Assembly (NCBI GenBank): GCA_046328225.1
Contig: JAXLWZ010000002.1
Coordinates: 186,001 to 250,000 of the forward strand
DNA: 64,000 nucleotides
Origin: Amarobacillus sp046328225
GTDB lineage: Bacteria > Chloroflexota > Dehalococcoidia > Tepidiformales > Tepidiformaceae
Reading direction: 5' to 3'
The notes beneath the pieces are model-generated. The model made no database searches. It was not told the origin of the DNA and worked only from the letters and a program-made list of their open reading frames with translations. Positions 61,811 through 64,000 of the stretch are shown here, piece by piece. Both the position numbers and the translations under genes were made by a program. The first letter of the stretch is position 1. Each line of letters opens with the position of its first letter.

Positions 61811-62539
61811 CTACCGCCCGTGCGCGAGGCGCAGCGCCAGCCCTTCCGGCAGCCCCGCCGCGCGGATGCGTGCCTGGGCCGCGCCGATGTCGTACGCCAC
61901 GCGATGGAAGGTGATTTCGCCGGCCGCCGTGTCGAGCAGCGCCCACGAGGCCCGCGTGTCGCCGTCGCGCGGCTGGCCCACGCTCCCCGGGTTCACGCAG
62001 GCTCGGCGCTCGTCTAACGCCACCGTCGTGTCGTCGCCCGGGGCGGTGATGGCGAACCCGTCGCCGTCCTCCCACACCACCATGGGCACGTGCGTGTGCC
62101 CGACCGCGCTCCAGCGCGCCGTCTGCGCCGCGAAGTGGTGCTCCGCCGCCCGCATCGTCGAGAGGTACTCCCAGGTTGGGTCCTGCAGGGTGCCGTGCGC
62201 GCGCTGCCAGCCGTCGCTTTCCAGCACCGCGGGCAACCCGCCGAGCCATGCACGCGAGGCCTCGCCGATGGCGCCCGCCGTCCATCCCGCGGCGGTCGCT
62301 GCCAGGTGGTTGAACTCCTCGGTCCCGATGAGCCCGGCGGCGGCCGCATCATGGTTCCCGAGCACGCAGGCGGCGCCGGCCGCGATGAGCCGTGCGATCA
62401 CCGCCTCAGGGTCGCCGCCGTAGCCCACCTGGTCGCCCATCGACCACACGGCCTCGGCGCCGGCACGCTCCGCCTCGCGCAGCACCGTTTCCAGCGCGGG
62501 CAGGTTCGCATGCACATCCGCGATCAGCGCGACCTTCAC
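61811..62539 (-). CDS. Metallophosphoesterase family protein
   Basis: 242 residues of the YfcE/MJ0936-like calcineurin-type phosphodiesterases: KVALIADVHANLPALETVL (metal ligands Asp-x-His), WSMGDQVGYGGDP, VLGNHDAAA, VGHTHVPMVV and VNPGSVGQPRDGD. The GTG start at 62539 opens the DxH motif. It probably hydrolyses a phosphodiester such as a cyclic nucleotide or protein phosphate. It lies 20 bases downstream of the quinone oxidoreductase gene, likely co-transcribed. Confidence 0.9.
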   Translation of the reverse strand: MKVALIADVHANLPALETVLREAERAGAEAVWSMGDQVGYGGDPEAVIARLIAAGAACVLGNHDAAAAGLIGTEEFNHLAATAAGWTAGAIGEASRAWLGGLPAVLESDGWQRAHGTLQDPTWEYLSTMRAAEHHFAAQTARWSAVGHTHVPMVVWEDGDGFAITAPGDDTTVALDERRACVNPGSVGQPRDGDTRASWALLDTAAGEITFHRVAYDIGAAQARIRAAGLPEGLALRLAHGR

Positions 62540-62559
62540 GGTTCCATCCGGCGGCGGCC

Positions 62560-63528
62560 TCAGACCGCCATCAGCACCCGCCCGAACGCCTGCCGGCTTT
62601 CGATGTAGCGGTGCGCGCCCTCCGCGTCCGACAGCGGGAACACGCGGTCCACCACGACCTTGAGCTCGCCGCTCGCCACGCGTTGGAGCAGGCCCTCGAT
62701 GAGCGGGCGCGTGCGCTGCGGGTTCCGCGAAAGCTCGGCCCCGAGGAACACGCCCGTCACGCTCGCGTTCTTCTGCATGATCGGCGAAATCGCCGGCGGC
62801 GCGCTCTCGCGGCCCGCGTTCCCCACCCATGAGATGCGCCCGCGGTACGCCAGCGCCGCCACGCTCCCTTCCAGCGTGTGTCCGCCGACCGAATCCACCA
62901 CCAGGTCGGCGCCCTGCCCGGCCGTCAGCTCCATCGTGCGTACCACGAAATCCTGCGTGCGGTAGTTGATGGGGTGGTCGAGCCCGAATTCGCGCAGCCG
63001 CTCGAGCCGCTCGTCGCTCGATGCCGTCGCGAGGACGGTCGCGCCCGCGCGCTTCGCCAGCTGAATGGCCGCGAGCCCGACGCCGCCCGCGCCCGCCTGC
63101 ACGAGCACGGTCTCGCCCGCCTGCAGCCGCCCGAATTCGAACAGGCAGTCGGCCGCCGTCGCGAACTCGATCGGCACGCCCGCCGCCTCTTCGAGGCTCA
63201 AACCCTCAGGCACCAGGTACGAAGCCTGCCACGGCACCGAAACCACCGCCGCGTGCGACCCGAAGCTCATCGTCGCGACCACGCGGTCGCCCACCTTGCG
63301 TTCGGAGACACGATCACCGACTTCGCGGACGATGCCCGAGGCCTGGTAGCCCACGACGTGCGGGTGCGTCGCGAGTTCGCCGCCCGCGCGATGCAGTGTG
63401 TCGCCGCCCTGGATGCCCACGAACTTCACATCGATGATGACGCCGCCCGGCCGGCACTGTGGCTCCGGCAGCTCTTCGTACCGGAAGACCTCCGGCCCGC
63501 CCGTCTCGTAGTACACCGCTGCTTTCAT
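62560..63528 (-). CDS. Zinc-independent quinone oxidoreductase (MDR/QOR family)
   Basis: 322 residues of the medium-chain reductase family without the zinc ligands: MKAAVYYETGGPEVFRYEELPEP, VVGYQASGIVREVG, VLVQAGAGGVGLAAIQLAKRAGATVLATASS (NADPH-binding AGAGGVG), VDSVGGHTLEGSVAAL and DRVFPLSDAEGAHRYIESRQAFGRVLM. It should reduce quinones or enals with NADPH. GGGGGAA precedes the ATG. Confidence 0.9.
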   Translation of the reverse strand: MKAAVYYETGGPEVFRYEELPEPQCRPGGVIIDVKFVGIQGGDTLHRAGGELATHPHVVGYQASGIVREVGDRVSERKVGDRVVATMSFGSHAAVVSVPWQASYLVPEGLSLEEAAGVPIEFATAADCLFEFGRLQAGETVLVQAGAGGVGLAAIQLAKRAGATVLATASSDERLERLREFGLDHPINYRTQDFVVRTMELTAGQGADLVVDSVGGHTLEGSVAALAYRGRISWVGNAGRESAPPAISPIMQKNASVTGVFLGAELSRNPQRTRPLIEGLLQRVASGELKVVVDRVFPLSDAEGAHRYIESRQAFGRVLMAV

Positions 63529-63627
63529 CGCGTTCCCCCTCGTCGCATCGTTCCCGTCGTAGCGAAGTCTACCGCCGCGGCGCGAACGGCCCACCGGGAG
63601 GGGGAAGCGGGGGACGGTGGGGGCTGC

Positions 63628-64000
63628 CTATGCGACCAGCAGCACGCCTTCGACCACGCGCCGCAGCTCCGCCAGCTCGAACGGCTTCTGCAGGAACGCC
63701 GCCAGCCCGCGGCCGCCGAAGCGCGCCTCGGCCTCGCTCATCGGGTAGCCGGTCATGAGCACCACGCGCGCGGCCGGGTCCAGCTGCCGCAGCCGCGAAA
63801 AGGTCTGTTCGCCATCGAGCCGGGGCATGGAGAGGTCCAGCAGCACGCAGCCGATGGATGCGCCGTGGTCCGAATACACACGCACCGCTTCCTCGCCATC
63901 GGCGGCGGCCAACACCTGGATGCCGAAGTGCCGCAGCGCCTTTTCCGTGAGCGTGCGGATCATTTCCTCGTCGTCCACCACCAGGACCACGCGGGCCCCG
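63628..64000 (-). CDS. Response-regulator receiver domain, C-terminal part of a larger protein (5' end cut by window)
   Basis: About 124 residues visible, frame open to the window edge. Receiver features: VVLVVDDEEMIRTLTE (acid pocket Asp-Asp), phosphoacceptor Asp in CVLLDLSMPRLDGE, Thr in VVLMTGYP and Lys in FLQKPFEL. The domain ends the protein. The preceding GARVVLVVDDE context is typical of the C-terminal receiver of a hybrid histidine kinase rather than a stand-alone regulator, but the rest is not in the window. Confidence 0.85.
   Translation of the reverse strand, partial: GARVVLVVDDEEMIRTLTEKALRHFGIQVLAAADGEEAVRVYSDHGASIGCVLLDLSMPRLDGEQTFSRLRQLDPAARVVLMTGYPMSEAEARFGGRGLAAFLQKPFELAELRRVVEGVLLVA

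Overview
The window is about 64 kb of very GC-rich, gene-dense bacterial DNA with short intergenic gaps, frequent GTG/TTG starts and stop/start overlaps (GTGA, ATGA, TTGA, TGATG). HspR-type heat-shock control, a type-2-like IleRS under a T-box, CofD (coenzyme F420 synthesis), GatD, lipoproteins and Trk-type regulators point to a monoderm or monoderm-like lineage. I infer Chloroflexota (Dehalococcoidia, Tepidiforma-like), but no rRNA is present to prove it.

Layout. 1-4.6 kb: 3'-truncated DUF4011 superfamily I helicase, an SDR, an AMIN-like lipoprotein and TatA. 4.9-14.4 kb: envelope and secreted genes (a secreted pair including a six-repeat IPT/TIG protein, GatD, a DUF4349 lipoprotein) and an ECF sigma factor coupled to an anti-sigma factor with a very large acidic linker. 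14.5-18 kb: UspA, two TrkA proteins, prephenate dehydratase, an XdhC-like protein and UdgX. 18-25.4 kb: ileS with a T-box leader, an EEP-family lipoprotein, an SDR and two tandem FkbM methyltransferases. 25.4-26.3 kb: about 0.9 kb with no convincing gene and a short direct repeat. 26.3-33.4 kb: a membrane-anchored sigma-like fusion, metY-metX, tRNA-Ser, Uma2, a LigD-type polymerase, an SDR and a 33-aa membrane peptide. 33.5-40.2 kb: conserved core (L10 leader, rplJ-rplL, acpS-nnr, fabF-recJ-Clp_N). 40.2-47.5 kb: accessory genes (Fic, a double nitrilase, YcaQ-like winged helix, hydrolases, PPOX, AhpD-like) and a promoter driving a 16-codon micro-ORF. 47.5-56.5 kb: two chemoreceptors, cofD, YccF, tRNA(CAU), a Gly-rich zinc-ribbon protein and a TAP-like hydrolase. 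56.7-61.8 kb: heat-shock cluster hsp20 / dnaJ-hspR-[S23 cassette]-clpB. 61.8-64 kb: metallophosphoesterase, quinone oxidoreductase and a truncated receiver domain.

How parts work together. MetX and MetY form a homoserine to O-acetylhomoserine to homocysteine pathway. AcpS and FabF serve fatty-acid synthesis and share their region with RecJ and Nnr. HspR probably represses hsp20, dnaJ and clpB. CofD supplies F420 for enzymes such as the PPOX-like protein at 46.5 kb. Several genes have a -10-like hexamer 6-7 nt before the start codon and no Shine-Dalgarno, suggesting leaderless transcripts beside strong-SD genes.

Most unusual: a clpB whose N-domain reads in three frames through four apparent -1 shifts, just downstream of an inverted-repeat-bounded S23-like four-helix gene; an anti-sigma factor with repeated RRR-aromatic-RR islands in a Glu/Pro linker; a sigma-like/membrane fusion; a matching element about 62 nt upstream of both chemoreceptor genes; and the micro-ORF transcript. 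All family calls come from reading the sequence by eye; no searches were run.
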